NCBI GenBank assembly: GCA_018816095.1
Contig: JAHIWP010000013.1
Span: forward strand, 1 to 64,000
DNA: 64,000 bases
Direction: 5' to 3'
Source of the DNA: Gammaproteobacteria bacterium
Lineage (GTDB): Bacteria; Pseudomonadota; Gammaproteobacteria; Pseudomonadales; Pseudomonadaceae
Positions 1-8,186 of the stretch are shown here, in pieces. The position numbers were made by a program, and so were the translations under genes. Position 1 is the stretch's first letter; every line of letters starts with the position of its first letter. Below the pieces are notes generated by a model that ran no database searches, was not told the DNA's origin, and saw only the letters and a program-made list of their open reading frames with translations.

Positions 1-130
1 CCTTGCCTTCAGCTAACACTTCCCCTTGCCGGGTGTGTAGAGGACTTTCACCTCCAAGTCGCCAGGCTCACCACCACAGTGAACCCGACAGCGCCAGTCA
101 CGGCGCTACGCGCCATGCCTGGCGCACCAT

Positions 131-157
131 AAAAAAGCCGCCCAACAAGGGCGGCTT
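131..157 (-). terminator. Rho-independent terminator of the DUF1329 gene
   Basis: A GCCGCCC / GGGCGGC stem with a short AACAA loop. On the minus strand it is followed by a run of six T residues. It lies about 25 bases past the stop codon of the DUF1329 gene, so it probably ends that transcript. Confidence 0.8.
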
Positions 158-180
158 TGCGCTATTGCCAGGGCGTCGGC

Positions 181-1524
181 TTAGTTACCTTCGCGGCGCA
201 GCGCTTGTGGGGTGAAATCGCGCGGCGTCAGCTTGGCGTTGAAGTTGTACATCGGCTCGTTGTTATCCATCCCATCGACGAAGTAACGCTCGCCTTTGAA
301 GTCGTAGATGGTTTCCAAGGTGCTGCCGAACATCGGCACGTCGTAGTAGCTGATCGGGTGGCTTTCCTGCACGCCACTCAGCTCACCGCTCTTGTCATAC
401 AAATCGACGGCAAGCACCTGCCAGCTGTCCTCGTCGATATAGAAACGACGCTTGGCGTACGGATGGCTGAAGCCTTTACGCAGCTGGGCGTCGACTATCC
501 ACACGCGGTGCAACTCGTAACGCAACAGGTCAGGGTTAACGGTGTTGCGCCGCAGGATATTGTCGTAGGGGATGCCCTTCTGGTGGACGGCATAGCTGTT
601 GTACGGCACCAGTTTTTCTTGCTTGCCGACCAGCGTCCACTCGTAGCGGTCCGGCGCACCGTTGTAGGCGTCGACCACGTCGGCAGTGGCCATGCCGTTG
701 GTGTCAGGCTGCAGGGTGTCATAGGCCAGCATCGGCAAGCGGCGCACGCGGCGCTCGCCACGGTTGAAGCGCCAGGCTTTACGGATCGCCAGCACCTGAT
801 CGAGGGTTTCCTGCACCACTAGTGCCGAGCCAGACAGCTTGGCCGGCGAGACCACCTTGTACTTGTAGTAGAACAGGGTGTTATCCAGGTCCTGCGGCGT
901 GACGCCTTCACGGCCGTAGAGGAAGTAAATATCACGCTCCAGCTTGAGCAGGTTGTAAGCGCCGTTGGACAGCACGGCCGCCTGGTTGGTGACAAAGCTG
1001 ATCTGGTCGCCACGGTAACGCATGATGTGGTTCCAGATGGCTTCCTGGCCGGTTTTCGGCAGCGGGAAAGGAATCCCGGCCGCCACACCATCGACCCCAT
1101 TACCGCCGGAAATCAGCTCGGCGGCCTGCGCGTTGAAGCGCGTGGCGTCATAGATGCGTTGCGGTGCGGCGGCACTGCGATGGGTCGGAAACACCCGCAG
1201 GAAGTACTCGGGGTTCTTTTCCAGTAATACCTGCAAGCCTGCCGGCAGCAGCGCCTGATATTGCGCCAGGTTCTGGCTGTTGACCTGGTACAGCACGGGG
1301 TCGCTGCTGAAAGGATCAGGGTGATGCATGCCCGGCTGGTAGTTGGCTGGCGGCTGCGCCACGCCACCGTTCCAGGCCGGAATAGTGCCGGCGGCATTAC
1401 CCGCGCGCTCACCGCCCAGCGGGGTCAGGTCCTGGCCCAGACGGGTGGCCTGGGCACTGTCGACCTTGGCCTGTGCCTGCAGCGTGCAGGCTGCCAGTAG
1501 CAGAATTGTAAATACTCTCAACAC
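181..1524 (-). CDS. DUF1329 family exported protein
   Basis: A 447-residue protein with an N-terminal signal peptide (LLLAACTLQAQA, cleavage near residue 19) and the full-length body of the DUF1329 family. Members are exported, outer-membrane-associated proteins related to lipoprotein-sorting beta folds; no reaction is established. The start is GTG: an AGGAG ribosome site sits 7 bases before it and no in-frame ATG fits better. The gene is monocistronic, with trmB on the same strand about 180 bases upstream and a terminator downstream. In other pseudomonads DUF1329 genes often sit beside RND exporters or DUF1302 proteins; neither is seen here. The family call is firm, the function unknown. Confidence 0.88.
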   Translation of the reverse strand: MLRVFTILLLAACTLQAQAKVDSAQATRLGQDLTPLGGERAGNAAGTIPAWNGGVAQPPANYQPGMHHPDPFSSDPVLYQVNSQNLAQYQALLPAGLQVLLEKNPEYFLRVFPTHRSAAAPQRIYDATRFNAQAAELISGGNGVDGVAAGIPFPLPKTGQEAIWNHIMRYRGDQISFVTNQAAVLSNGAYNLLKLERDIYFLYGREGVTPQDLDNTLFYYKYKVVSPAKLSGSALVVQETLDQVLAIRKAWRFNRGERRVRRLPMLAYDTLQPDTNGMATADVVDAYNGAPDRYEWTLVGKQEKLVPYNSYAVHQKGIPYDNILRRNTVNPDLLRYELHRVWIVDAQLRKGFSHPYAKRRFYIDEDSWQVLAVDLYDKSGELSGVQESHPISYYDVPMFGSTLETIYDFKGERYFVDGMDNNEPMYNFNAKLTPRDFTPQALRREGN

Positions 1525-1704
1525 AGCGATCTCCTCGCAGCCTGGCCAGTGGCAGGGCTGCTGTTGTTATGGCTCGGGCAATCCTGCCCAGGTGTATGTG
1601 CTGTTTTAGTGAGGAGCCGTCCTGGCGAATGTCGGATTATTCCGATCTAGTGCAATCATCCTTGGCTTATGGTCTTGCAGCGCTGGCGCTCCAGCGCGGG
1701 GGAA

Positions 1705-2424
1705 TCAGCTGATGCGTTGGAACTTCAAATCCCACACGCCATGCCCGAGGCGCTCGCCGCGGCGTTCGAATTTGGTGGTCGGGCGCTCTGTCGGGCGCGG
1801 CACATACTGGCCATCTTCAGCCAGGTTCTGATAGCCAGGGGCGGCACTCATTACCTCAAGCATGTACTCGGCATAGGGCTGCCAATCGGTGGCCATGTGC
1901 AGCACACCGCCGACCTTGAGCTTTTGCCGCACAAGCTCAGCAAACGCCGGCTGAACGATCCGACGCTTGTTATGTTTAGCCTTGTGCCATGGGTCCGGGA
2001 AGAACAGCAGCACGCGGTCAAGGCTGGCATCGGCCACACAGTCACGCAGCACTTCCATGGCATCGCAGCTGTATACGCGCATGTTGTCGAGGTTCTGCGT
2101 CATCAGGCCGTTGAGCAGCGCACCAACGCCGGGGCGGTGCACCTCGACTCCGATAAAGTCCTGCTCGGGCGCAGCAGCGGCCATTTCCAGGGTCGAGTGG
2201 CCCATGCCAAAGCCGATCTCAAAGGTGCGTGGCGCACTGCGACCGAACACATGATCGAAGTCGCGCAGGCCATCCTCCAGTTGCAGGCCGAATTTCGGCC
2301 AGCCTTGATCAAGGCCACGCTGCTGACCTTCAGTCATGCGCCCGGCACGCATCACGAAACTTTTGATCGCGCGATGCTTGGAGGTGTCTGCAGCCGGCTC
2401 GGGCTGTTGTGGCAAATCAGTCAT
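1705..2424 (-). CDS. trmB: tRNA (guanine-N7-)-methyltransferase TrmB
   Basis: A 239-residue Rossmann-fold methyltransferase that makes m7G46 in the tRNA variable loop using S-adenosylmethionine. Visible hallmarks are the SAM-binding GFGMGHST stretch, the [13 protein letters not shown] region and the family signature [15 protein letters not shown]. Length is normal for the family. It starts at an ATG with a weak AAGAG ribosome site. It follows thiG on the same strand with a gap of 20 bases, so thiS, thiG and trmB are probably co-transcribed. A perfect 7-bp hairpin lies just past its stop (1680-1697) but has no T-run. Confidence 0.96.
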   Translation of the reverse strand: MTDLPQQPEPAADTSKHRAIKSFVMRAGRMTEGQQRGLDQGWPKFGLQLEDGLRDFDHVFGRSAPRTFEIGFGMGHSTLEMAAAAPEQDFIGVEVHRPGVGALLNGLMTQNLDNMRVYSCDAMEVLRDCVADASLDRVLLFFPDPWHKAKHNKRRIVQPAFAELVRQKLKVGGVLHMATDWQPYAEYMLEVMSAAPGYQNLAEDGQYVPRPTERPTTKFERRGERLGHGVWDLKFQRIS

Positions 2425-2444
2425 GCTGTGCTCTTAGGATGCGT

Positions 2445-3239
2445 TTACTTGATAAGGCCATCCAGCGGCGATGAGGCGCTGGCATAGAGTTTCTTCGGCA
2501 TGCGTCCGGCCAGATAGGCCATACGTCCGGCGATGATGGCGTGCTTCATCGCCTCGCCCATCAAAATTGGGTGCTGTGCATGGGCAATCGCGCTGTTCAT
2601 CAATACCGCCTCGCAGCCCAGCTCCATGGCAATGGCCGCATCCGAAGCCGTGCCCACGCCAGCATCAACCAGCACCGGCACCGTGGCCTCTTCGAGGATG
2701 ATGCGCAGGTTGTACGGGTTGCAGATGCCCAAACCGGTGCCAATCAAGCCGGCTAGCGGCATCACCGCGATGCAGCCCATGGCCGCCAGTTCGCGGGCAA
2801 TGATCGGGTCATCGCTGGTGTAGACCATCACGTCGAAACCATCCTTGACCAGCACTTCGGCGGCCTTGAGGGTTTCGATCACGTTAGGGAACAGGGTCTT
2901 CTGGTCGGCCAGCACTTCCAGCTTGACCAGCTTGTGGCCGTCGAGCAGTTCGCGGGCCAGGCGGCAGGTGCGCACCGCCTCAACGGCGTCGTAGCAACCG
3001 GCGGTGTTCGGCAGGATGGTGTAGCGCTCGGGGCTGATCACATCCAGCAGGTTCGGCTCGCCCGGATTTTGCCCGATATTGGTACGGCGCACCGCCACGG
3101 TAACGATCTCGGCACCCGAGGCTTCAATGGCCAGACGGGTTTCTTCGAGGTCTTTGTACTTGCCGGTACCGACCAGCAGGCGCGATTGGTAGGTACGGCC
3201 CGCCAGGGTGAAAGGCTTGTCGTTAGGAACGTGGCTCAT
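2445..3239 (-). CDS. thiG: Thiazole synthase ThiG
   Basis: A 264-residue TIM-barrel enzyme that builds the thiazole phosphate of thiamine from deoxyxylulose phosphate, dehydroglycine and ThiS thiocarboxylate. The phosphate-binding end [20 protein letters not shown] and the substrate-lysine region KLEVLADQ are present. The open frame extends 33 codons further upstream, but the ATG at 3239 has an AGAGGA ribosome site and gives the family's usual length. It directly follows thiS, its sulfur-carrier partner. No TPP riboswitch was recognised upstream of the pair. Confidence 0.96.
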   Translation of the reverse strand: MSHVPNDKPFTLAGRTYQSRLLVGTGKYKDLEETRLAIEASGAEIVTVAVRRTNIGQNPGEPNLLDVISPERYTILPNTAGCYDAVEAVRTCRLARELLDGHKLVKLEVLADQKTLFPNVIETLKAAEVLVKDGFDVMVYTSDDPIIARELAAMGCIAVMPLAGLIGTGLGICNPYNLRIILEEATVPVLVDAGVGTASDAAIAMELGCEAVLMNSAIAHAQHPILMGEAMKHAIIAGRMAYLAGRMPKKLYASASSPLDGLIK

Positions 3240-3291
3240 GGGTAATCCTCTTGAAGTGGGTGGGTAGTCATCAGGCAGCTGGCTAGCGGCC

Positions 3292-3492
3292 TCAACCACC
3301 ACCAATGGCATGCACCACTTCAACCTGATCACCTTCACTTAGGGCGGTGGTGAGGTGCTGGCTGCGCGGCACGATATCCAGATTGAGCTCTACCGCGACG
3401 CGGCGGCCGGCCAGATCCAGACGCTCGATCAACCCGCCGACGGTTGCGCCGTCGGGCAATTCGAATGGTTCACCGTTTAACAGAATACGCAT
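3292..3492 (-). CDS. thiS: Sulfur carrier protein ThiS
   Basis: A 66-residue ubiquitin-fold protein ending in Gly-Gly (VHAIGGG), the C-terminus that is adenylated and thiocarboxylated before donating sulfur to thiazole synthase. The ATG at 3492 ([15 protein letters not shown]) matches the family N-terminus; the 16 codons further upstream do not look like ThiS. It is the first gene of the thiS-thiG-trmB group, about 50 bases before thiG. Confidence 0.93.
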   Translation of the reverse strand: MRILLNGEPFELPDGATVGGLIERLDLAGRRVAVELNLDIVPRSQHLTTALSEGDQVEVVHAIGGG

Positions 3493-3593
3493 GACGGCTC
3501 GCTCCCAACGGGAAAAGGGGCGGCATTCTAGCCTGATCACCGGCGTTGACCAAGGCTAAAGGCTGCTGCCCGTCACGCTTTCTGACTTACGGG

Positions 3594-3980
3594 TCAGGGC
3601 TCACTGCGCCCCGGCAGTTGCCAGGCAGCGACACCCAGACACGCCCAACCCACGAGAAACGCTACGCCGCCCAAGGGGGTAACCATGCCCAGCGCACTGA
3701 CACCACTCAAGGTGAGCGCATAGAGGCTGCCAGAGAACAGCAGGATACCGAGGGCAAATAAGCTGCCCGCACAGCTGACCAGGCGCGACGGGCGCAGCAA
3801 GGCCAGCAGGCCGACGCCAAACAGCGCCAGGGCGTGTACCAACTGATACTGCGTGCCGGTCTGGAACACCGCGAGATACGCCGGCGTCAGCTGACTCTTC
3901 AAACCATGCGCAGCAAAAGCGCCCAGGGCAACACCGGTAAAGCCGGCACACGCAGACAGTAATAACCACAGACGCGCCAT
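3594..3980 (-). CDS. DUF423 inner-membrane protein
   Basis: A 128-residue, very hydrophobic protein with four predicted membrane helices. It carries the DUF423 (YgdD-like) features: an N-terminal GALGAFAAHGLK-type segment (here GVALGAFAAHGLKSQL), followed by FQTGTQYQLVHALAL. The function of the family is unknown. Its start codon lies close to the start of the divergent mtgA transcript, whose -10-like TATAAT is 32 bases away, so the two promoters probably share this short region. Confidence 0.88.
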   Translation of the reverse strand: MARLWLLLSACAGFTGVALGAFAAHGLKSQLTPAYLAVFQTGTQYQLVHALALFGVGLLALLRPSRLVSCAGSLFALGILLFSGSLYALTLSGVSALGMVTPLGGVAFLVGWACLGVAAWQLPGRSEP

Positions 3981-4011
3981 GCATCACTCCAGCGATAAAG
4001 ACAAGGCTGGC

Positions 4012-4017
4012 TATAAT
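4012..4017 (+). promoter_or_regulatory. Candidate -10 box for mtgA
   Basis: A perfect TATAAT in the context GGCTATAATGGC, 31 bases before the mtgA ATG. No good -35 hexamer stands at 16-18 bases upstream, so this is only a -10 match. Confidence 0.4.
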
Positions 4018-4047
4018 GGCCGGCAAATTCGTCCTGGCCAAGCACGC

Positions 4048-4788
4048 ATGGTTCGCTCCCTCTTCCGCCGACTGCTCAAACTCCTGCTCTGGTTGATGAT
4101 CGCCTCGGTATTGCTGGTGCTATTGCTGCGCTGGGTGCCACCACCCGGCACTGCCCTGATGGTCGAACGCAAGGTCGAATCCTGGCTCCACGATCAGCCC
4201 ATCGACCTGCAGCGCAGCTGGCGACCCTGGAATGAACTGCCAGACGACTTGAAGATGGCGGTTATCGCCGGCGAAGATCAAAAATTTGCCGAGCACTGGG
4301 GCTTCGACATCGCCGCCATCCAGGCCGCTTTGGCGCACAACCAGCAAGGCGGCTCACTGCGAGGTGCCAGCACCCTCAGCCAACAGGTGGCGAAAAACCT
4401 GTTCCTCTGGTCCGGCCGCAGTTGGCTGCGCAAGGGCATTGAAGTGTGGTTCACCGGGCTGGTCGAACTGCTTTGGCCGAAGCAGCGGATTCTTGAGGTG
4501 TACCTCAATAGCGTTGAATGGGGTGATGGCGTATTCGGCGCAGAGGCGGCGGCGCGGCATCACTTCAACATCGGCGCCCCTTATCTGTCACGCCAGCAGG
4601 CCAGTTTGCTCGCCGCAGTACTGCCCAACCCGCGCGAATGGAGCGCCAGCCGACCCAGCGCCCACATCAGCCGCCGCGCCAGCTGGATTCGCCAACAAAT
4701 GCGCCAGCTGGGCGGCAATCATTACCTAAATCGCTTACAGCCAAACCGTCCCGAGTGGTTTCGTGAGTGGCTCCCCAGCGGGTTCTAA
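4048..4788 (+). CDS. mtgA: Monofunctional biosynthetic peptidoglycan transglycosylase MtgA
   Basis: A 246-residue inner-membrane glycosyltransferase (family GT51) that polymerises lipid II into glycan strands without a transpeptidase domain. One N-terminal membrane helix (about residues 7-28) is followed by the GT51 motifs in order: EDQKFAEHWGFD with the catalytic Glu, RGASTLSQQVAKNLF, LRKGIEVW, and KQRILEVYLNSVEWG. The ATG at 4048 was preferred over one 23 codons earlier, whose extension is polar, unlike the family and overlaps the divergent DUF423 gene. It ends 2 bases from the convergent gene at 4790. Confidence 0.95.
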   Translation: MVRSLFRRLLKLLLWLMIASVLLVLLLRWVPPPGTALMVERKVESWLHDQPIDLQRSWRPWNELPDDLKMAVIAGEDQKFAEHWGFDIAAIQAALAHNQQGGSLRGASTLSQQVAKNLFLWSGRSWLRKGIEVWFTGLVELLWPKQRILEVYLNSVEWGDGVFGAEAAARHHFNIGAPYLSRQQASLLAAVLPNPREWSASRPSAHISRRASWIRQQMRQLGGNHYLNRLQPNRPEWFREWLPSGF

Positions 4789-4789
4789 A

Positions 4790-5401
4790 CTAGCGCTGCT
4801 TGAGTAGATGGCGCGGTACGGCGTAGAGAAAATACAGCTCGCCATCCTGCAGGTGCGCGGTCATGCCCAACTCGGGATACACCCAAGCCTGCCCCTCGGC
4901 CAGCTCCAGCGTCAGGCGCGGCTGGCCGATGCTAGCCGCTAACCGCGCCGCATCCAGCGGCGCAGGCGGCAACAGAGTCAGCGCAATAATCGGCCGGTTC
5001 GCCAAGGACACCAGCAGCTGACTGCCCAGTGGCTGCGCCTTATCCGTCGGTTTTAGCCCCGCGGCCGCCAGCAAGCTCTCGCGCTCAGCGGCCTCCAGCC
5101 CCACCTCCGCCTCCAGCGACCACGTTTCATTGCCGTCCTGCAATTCACCACGATAAAGCAGGCGCGCACCATTCAGGTTGGGCTGCAGCCACAGCTCGCC
5201 CTCCAGGGCATCACGCAGGCGCACCACGCTCAGCCGATCATCGGCCAGGGGCGTCAGCACCTCAGCTTGCCATTGCGCCAGCCAGGGCAAAGGTTGCGCG
5301 GCCGGCTGCGGACGCATCAACCAGGCTCCCCAGGCAAAGAACAGGGCAGCAACCACGGCAAAGATCAGCCAGTGCTGCGGGCGTATGGGCGGTAATTTCA
5401 T
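4790..5401 (-). CDS. Hypothetical membrane-anchored protein
   Basis: A 203-residue protein with one N-terminal membrane helix (about residues 11-29, IFAVVAALFFAWGAWLM) and a periplasmic-looking remainder rich in Leu and Ala. I do not recognise the family. The soluble part reads like a beta-rich domain with EGELWLQP, RGELQDGNETWSLEAEVG and a C-terminal YFLYAVPRHLLKQR. The ATG at 5401 has an AAGGAA ribosome site 6 bases upstream; an alternative start 10 codons earlier has none. It lies between mtgA and rpoH, where pseudomonads keep a conserved hypothetical gene (recollection of synteny). Confidence 0.75.
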   Translation of the reverse strand: MKLPPIRPQHWLIFAVVAALFFAWGAWLMRPQPAAQPLPWLAQWQAEVLTPLADDRLSVVRLRDALEGELWLQPNLNGARLLYRGELQDGNETWSLEAEVGLEAAERESLLAAAGLKPTDKAQPLGSQLLVSLANRPIIALTLLPPAPLDAARLAASIGQPRLTLELAEGQAWVYPELGMTAHLQDGELYFLYAVPRHLLKQR

Positions 5402-5493
5402 CGAATTTTCCTTGACCATAAAAATCGCCAAAAACGATTTTTAACGTCGCGCAGCGACGGTCCGAAGGGTGGCCGCCAGTGATGCTCGGCCAT

Positions 5494-5521
5494 AAAAAAG
5501 CCGCACCTAGGTGCGGCTTTT
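5494..5521 (-). terminator. Rho-independent terminator of rpoH
   Basis: AAAAGCCGCACC paired with GGTGCGGCTTTT around a CTAG centre, flanked by A and T runs on both sides. It lies 15 bases past the rpoH stop and can work on the minus strand. Confidence 0.85.
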
Positions 5522-5535
5522 GACAGTAGCGCGAT

Positions 5536-6390
5536 TTACGCGGCGATCGAACCCTTGAGTTTGTTCATCGCGTTTTTTTCCAGCTGACGAATGCGCTCGG
5601 CCGACACGTTGTACTTGGCTGCCAAGTCATGCAGCGTGGCTTTTTCTTCGGCCAGCCAGCGCTGGTAAAGGATGTCACGGCTGCGCTCGTCCAAGCCTTC
5701 CAACGCTTCGTGCAGGTTGGCACTAGAGCTGTCGGTCCAGTCGGAATCCTCCAGCTGACGCGCCGGGTCGTAGCGATGGTCTTCCAGGTAATTGGCCGGC
5801 GACTTGAACGCGCTTTCGTCGTCCGCCTCGGCAGCTGGGTCAAAGGCCATGTCATGCCCCGTCAGGCGGCTTTCCATCTCGCGTACTTCGCGCGGCTCAA
5901 CACCTAGGCTTTCGGCCACGGCGTGCACTTCATCGTTGTTAAGCCAGGCCAAACGCTTCTTCTGGCTGCGCAGGTTGAAGAACAGCTTACGCTGCGCCTT
6001 GGTGGTGGCCACCTTAACGATGCGCCAGTTGCGCAGGATGAACTCGTGAATCTCGGCGCGGATCCAGTGCACGGCGAACGACACCAGGCGCACACCCATT
6101 TCAGGGTTGAAGCGCTTGACCGCCTTCATCAGGCCAACATTGCCTTCCTGAATCAGGTCAGCCTGGGCCAAGCCGTAACCGGAGTAGCTACGGGCGATGT
6201 GCACCACAAAGCGCAGGTGCGCCAAGACCATTTGCCGGGCGGCTTCAAGGTCTTGTCTGTAGAAGAGATTTTCCGCCAGCTCACGCTCCTGCTCGGGGGT
6301 CAACAGCGGGATGCCGTTTACCGCATGCACGTAAGCTTCCAGGTTGGCACCCGGAACCAAAGCATGAACAGGTTGCATGGAAGTGGACAT
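5536..6390 (-). CDS. rpoH: RNA polymerase sigma-32 factor RpoH
   Basis: A 284-residue heat-shock sigma factor that directs RNA polymerase to chaperone and protease promoters. Region 2 ([20 protein letters not shown], then [23 protein letters not shown]) is intact, as is the RpoH box QRKLFFNLR. Region 4.2 ends with [20 protein letters not shown]. The ATG at 6390 has a strong AGGAGGA ribosome site and gives the expected length; 16 more codons are open upstream. It follows ftsX by about 110 bases and has its own promoter candidate in that gap. Confidence 0.97.
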   Translation of the reverse strand: MSTSMQPVHALVPGANLEAYVHAVNGIPLLTPEQERELAENLFYRQDLEAARQMVLAHLRFVVHIARSYSGYGLAQADLIQEGNVGLMKAVKRFNPEMGVRLVSFAVHWIRAEIHEFILRNWRIVKVATTKAQRKLFFNLRSQKKRLAWLNNDEVHAVAESLGVEPREVREMESRLTGHDMAFDPAAEADDESAFKSPANYLEDHRYDPARQLEDSDWTDSSSANLHEALEGLDERSRDILYQRWLAEEKATLHDLAAKYNVSAERIRQLEKNAMNKLKGSIAA

Positions 6391-6452
6391 TTGGATCCTC
6401 CTACTTACGAAATCGTGTGGCAGTCTAGCACTGCTCAATAAGACGTTGTGCC

Positions 6453-6481
6453 TATCTACAAGTTCCCTTACACATAGTCAA
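6453..6481 (-). promoter_or_regulatory. Candidate sigma-70 promoter of rpoH
   Basis: On the minus strand, TTGACT (6476-6481) is followed after exactly 17 bases by TAGATA (6453-6458), about 60 bases before the rpoH start codon. This is a good housekeeping-sigma match and would let rpoH be transcribed independently of ftsYEX. Found by eye only. Confidence 0.55.
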
Positions 6482-6503
6482 TATCAAGCAAAACAATAAC
6501 TTA

Positions 6504-7520
6504 CTACCTTGGGGCAAGCTCGTTCAAGTGCCTTGCTACGGCCAGCCAAGCGCCAATATAGCCCAACAGCACCGCGCCGAGCAGCAGGGATAGACCATCG
6601 GCCATCGGCACGCCATCGAGGGCGAAGTCGCTGCCGTACAAACCCGCCAGGCGCACCACGGCGTCATTCAGCCAGCCCAGGCCATAGGCCAGTAGCAACC
6701 AAGCCAGCAGCCCAGCGCCTAAACCGTAGAGTGTGCCCATATAAAGAAAGGGCCGGCGCACATAGCTGTCGGTACCGCCGACCAGCTTGATCACTTCGAT
6801 CTCGGTGCGGCGGTTTTCGATATGCAGACGAATGGTGTTGCCGATCACCAGCAGCAGCGCCATCACCAGCAGCAGCGTCAGACCGAAGACAAAACGCTCG
6901 CCCAGCTTGAGCATCGCGCTCAGGCGCTCGACCCAAAGTAGATCCAACTGCGCCTGCTGCACCCGCGGCAACTCGGCCAGGCGCAAGCGCAAGGCTTCCA
7001 GGGCAATTTTATCGACTTCCTGCGGGGTGACCACAATCACGCCCGGCAGCGGGTTATCCGGCAGTTCTTTCAGCGCCTCGCCCAACCCCGACTGCTGCTG
7101 AAACTCGGCCAACGCCTGCTCACGGCTGATCCATTCCGCTTCGGCCACATCATCCATCTCGGCGATTTGCTCGCGCAGTGCCTGCCCCTGAGACTCAGTG
7201 GCATCGATCTGTAAAAACAGGGAAATCTGCGCCGCACGCTGCCAAGACACACCGAGGCGCTCGACATTATCCAGCAGCAAGGCCAGCCCCATGGGCAGAC
7301 TCAGCGCCACCGCCATCACCAGGCAGGTGAAGAAGCTGCCAATGGGTTGTTTGCCCAGCCGGCGCAGGCTGTCGACCAGGCTGGCGCGGTGGCTTTCCAA
7401 CCAGGCATGCAACTGATGGGAAAAGCTTGGACCGTCATCCGGGGTTGGCGGCTCGGTTTTTTTCGCCGCAGCACCAACGCGCTGCGCCGGTTGCGGCGGT
7501 GGCATACGGGTGGCGCTCAT
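6504..7520 (-). CDS. ftsX: Cell division protein FtsX
   Basis: A 338-residue inner-membrane subunit of the FtsEX complex, which resembles an ABC transporter but transmits ATPase activity to periplasmic amidase activators at the septum. It has a polar N-terminal tail (Pro-rich, about 45 residues), a first membrane helix (about 60-82), a periplasmic domain, and three C-terminal helices with the conserved cytoplasmic ENRRTEIEVIKLVGGTDSYVRRPF stretch between them. It overlaps ftsE by 4 bases (ATGA), showing translational coupling. Confidence 0.95.
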   Translation of the reverse strand: MSATRMPPPQPAQRVGAAAKKTEPPTPDDGPSFSHQLHAWLESHRASLVDSLRRLGKQPIGSFFTCLVMAVALSLPMGLALLLDNVERLGVSWQRAAQISLFLQIDATESQGQALREQIAEMDDVAEAEWISREQALAEFQQQSGLGEALKELPDNPLPGVIVVTPQEVDKIALEALRLRLAELPRVQQAQLDLLWVERLSAMLKLGERFVFGLTLLLVMALLLVIGNTIRLHIENRRTEIEVIKLVGGTDSYVRRPFLYMGTLYGLGAGLLAWLLLAYGLGWLNDAVVRLAGLYGSDFALDGVPMADGLSLLLGAVLLGYIGAWLAVARHLNELAPR

Positions 7521-8185
7521 GCCGCCTCCCCGTCACCGATCAAGCGGCCACGCTGCAGGGTCAACATACGGTGGCGCATGCGGGCGATCAGCGCCAAATC
7601 GTGACTGGCAATCAGCACCGTGGTGCCCAGGCGGTTGATGTCTTCAAACACGCCCATGATCTCGGCGGCTAGACGCGGGTCAAGGTTGCCGGTGGGCTCG
7701 TCCGCCAACAACAAGGCCGGACGGTGCACCACAGCGCGAGCAATACCGACACGCTGCTGCTGACCGGTGGACAGGTCGCCGGGGAATTGCTCGGCTTTGT
7801 CGGCCAGCGATACGCGCTCCAAGGCGGTGCGCACACGGCTGCCGATTTCGTCCTTGGACAGCCCAAGAATCTGCAAGGGCAGAGCGACGTTGTCGAACAC
7901 GCTGCGGTCGAAGAGCAATTGGTGATTCTGAAACACCACGCCGATTTGCCGGCGCAGAAAGGGAATCTGCGCATTGGTGATATGCGACAAATCCTGCCCG
8001 GCCAGCAGCAATTTGCCGCTACTCGGCCGTTCCATCGCCAACAACAAGCGCAGCAAAGTACTTTTACCCGCGCCGGAGTGGCCGGTGACGAACAGAAACT
8101 CGCCACGGCGCACATGGAAACTCAGTTCGTGCAGCCCGACGTGGCCGTTGGGGTAGCGTTTACCGACCTGCTCGAATTTGATCAT
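7517..8185 (-). CDS. ftsE: Cell division ATP-binding protein FtsE
   Basis: A 222-residue ABC ATPase that partners FtsX at the divisome. Walker A is GHSGAGKST, the signature LSTGQQQRVGIARA, Walker B LLLADEPTGNLD, and the H-loop IASHD. The LSTGQ form of the signature and the short length are typical of FtsE. It lies 1 base after ftsY and overlaps ftsX by 4 bases, in the conserved order ftsY-ftsE-ftsX. Confidence 0.97.
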   Translation of the reverse strand: MIKFEQVGKRYPNGHVGLHELSFHVRRGEFLFVTGHSGAGKSTLLRLLLAMERPSSGKLLLAGQDLSHITNAQIPFLRRQIGVVFQNHQLLFDRSVFDNVALPLQILGLSKDEIGSRVRTALERVSLADKAEQFPGDLSTGQQQRVGIARAVVHRPALLLADEPTGNLDPRLAAEIMGVFEDINRLGTTVLIASHDLALIARMRHRMLTLQRGRLIGDGEAA

Positions 8186-8186
8186 C

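Noticed and set aside
157..822. Plus-strand open frame of 221 codons opposite the DUF1329 gene
   Set aside because: It is a high-GC antisense shadow of a gene with a signal peptide, ribosome site and terminator.
1680..1697. Hairpin GCGCTGG-CGCT-CCAGCGC as terminator of trmB
   Set aside because: No T-run follows it on the minus strand, so it was not listed as a terminator.
3240..3593. Possible TPP riboswitch before thiS/thiG
   Set aside because: I could not recognise the conserved thi-box segments; the gaps are short.
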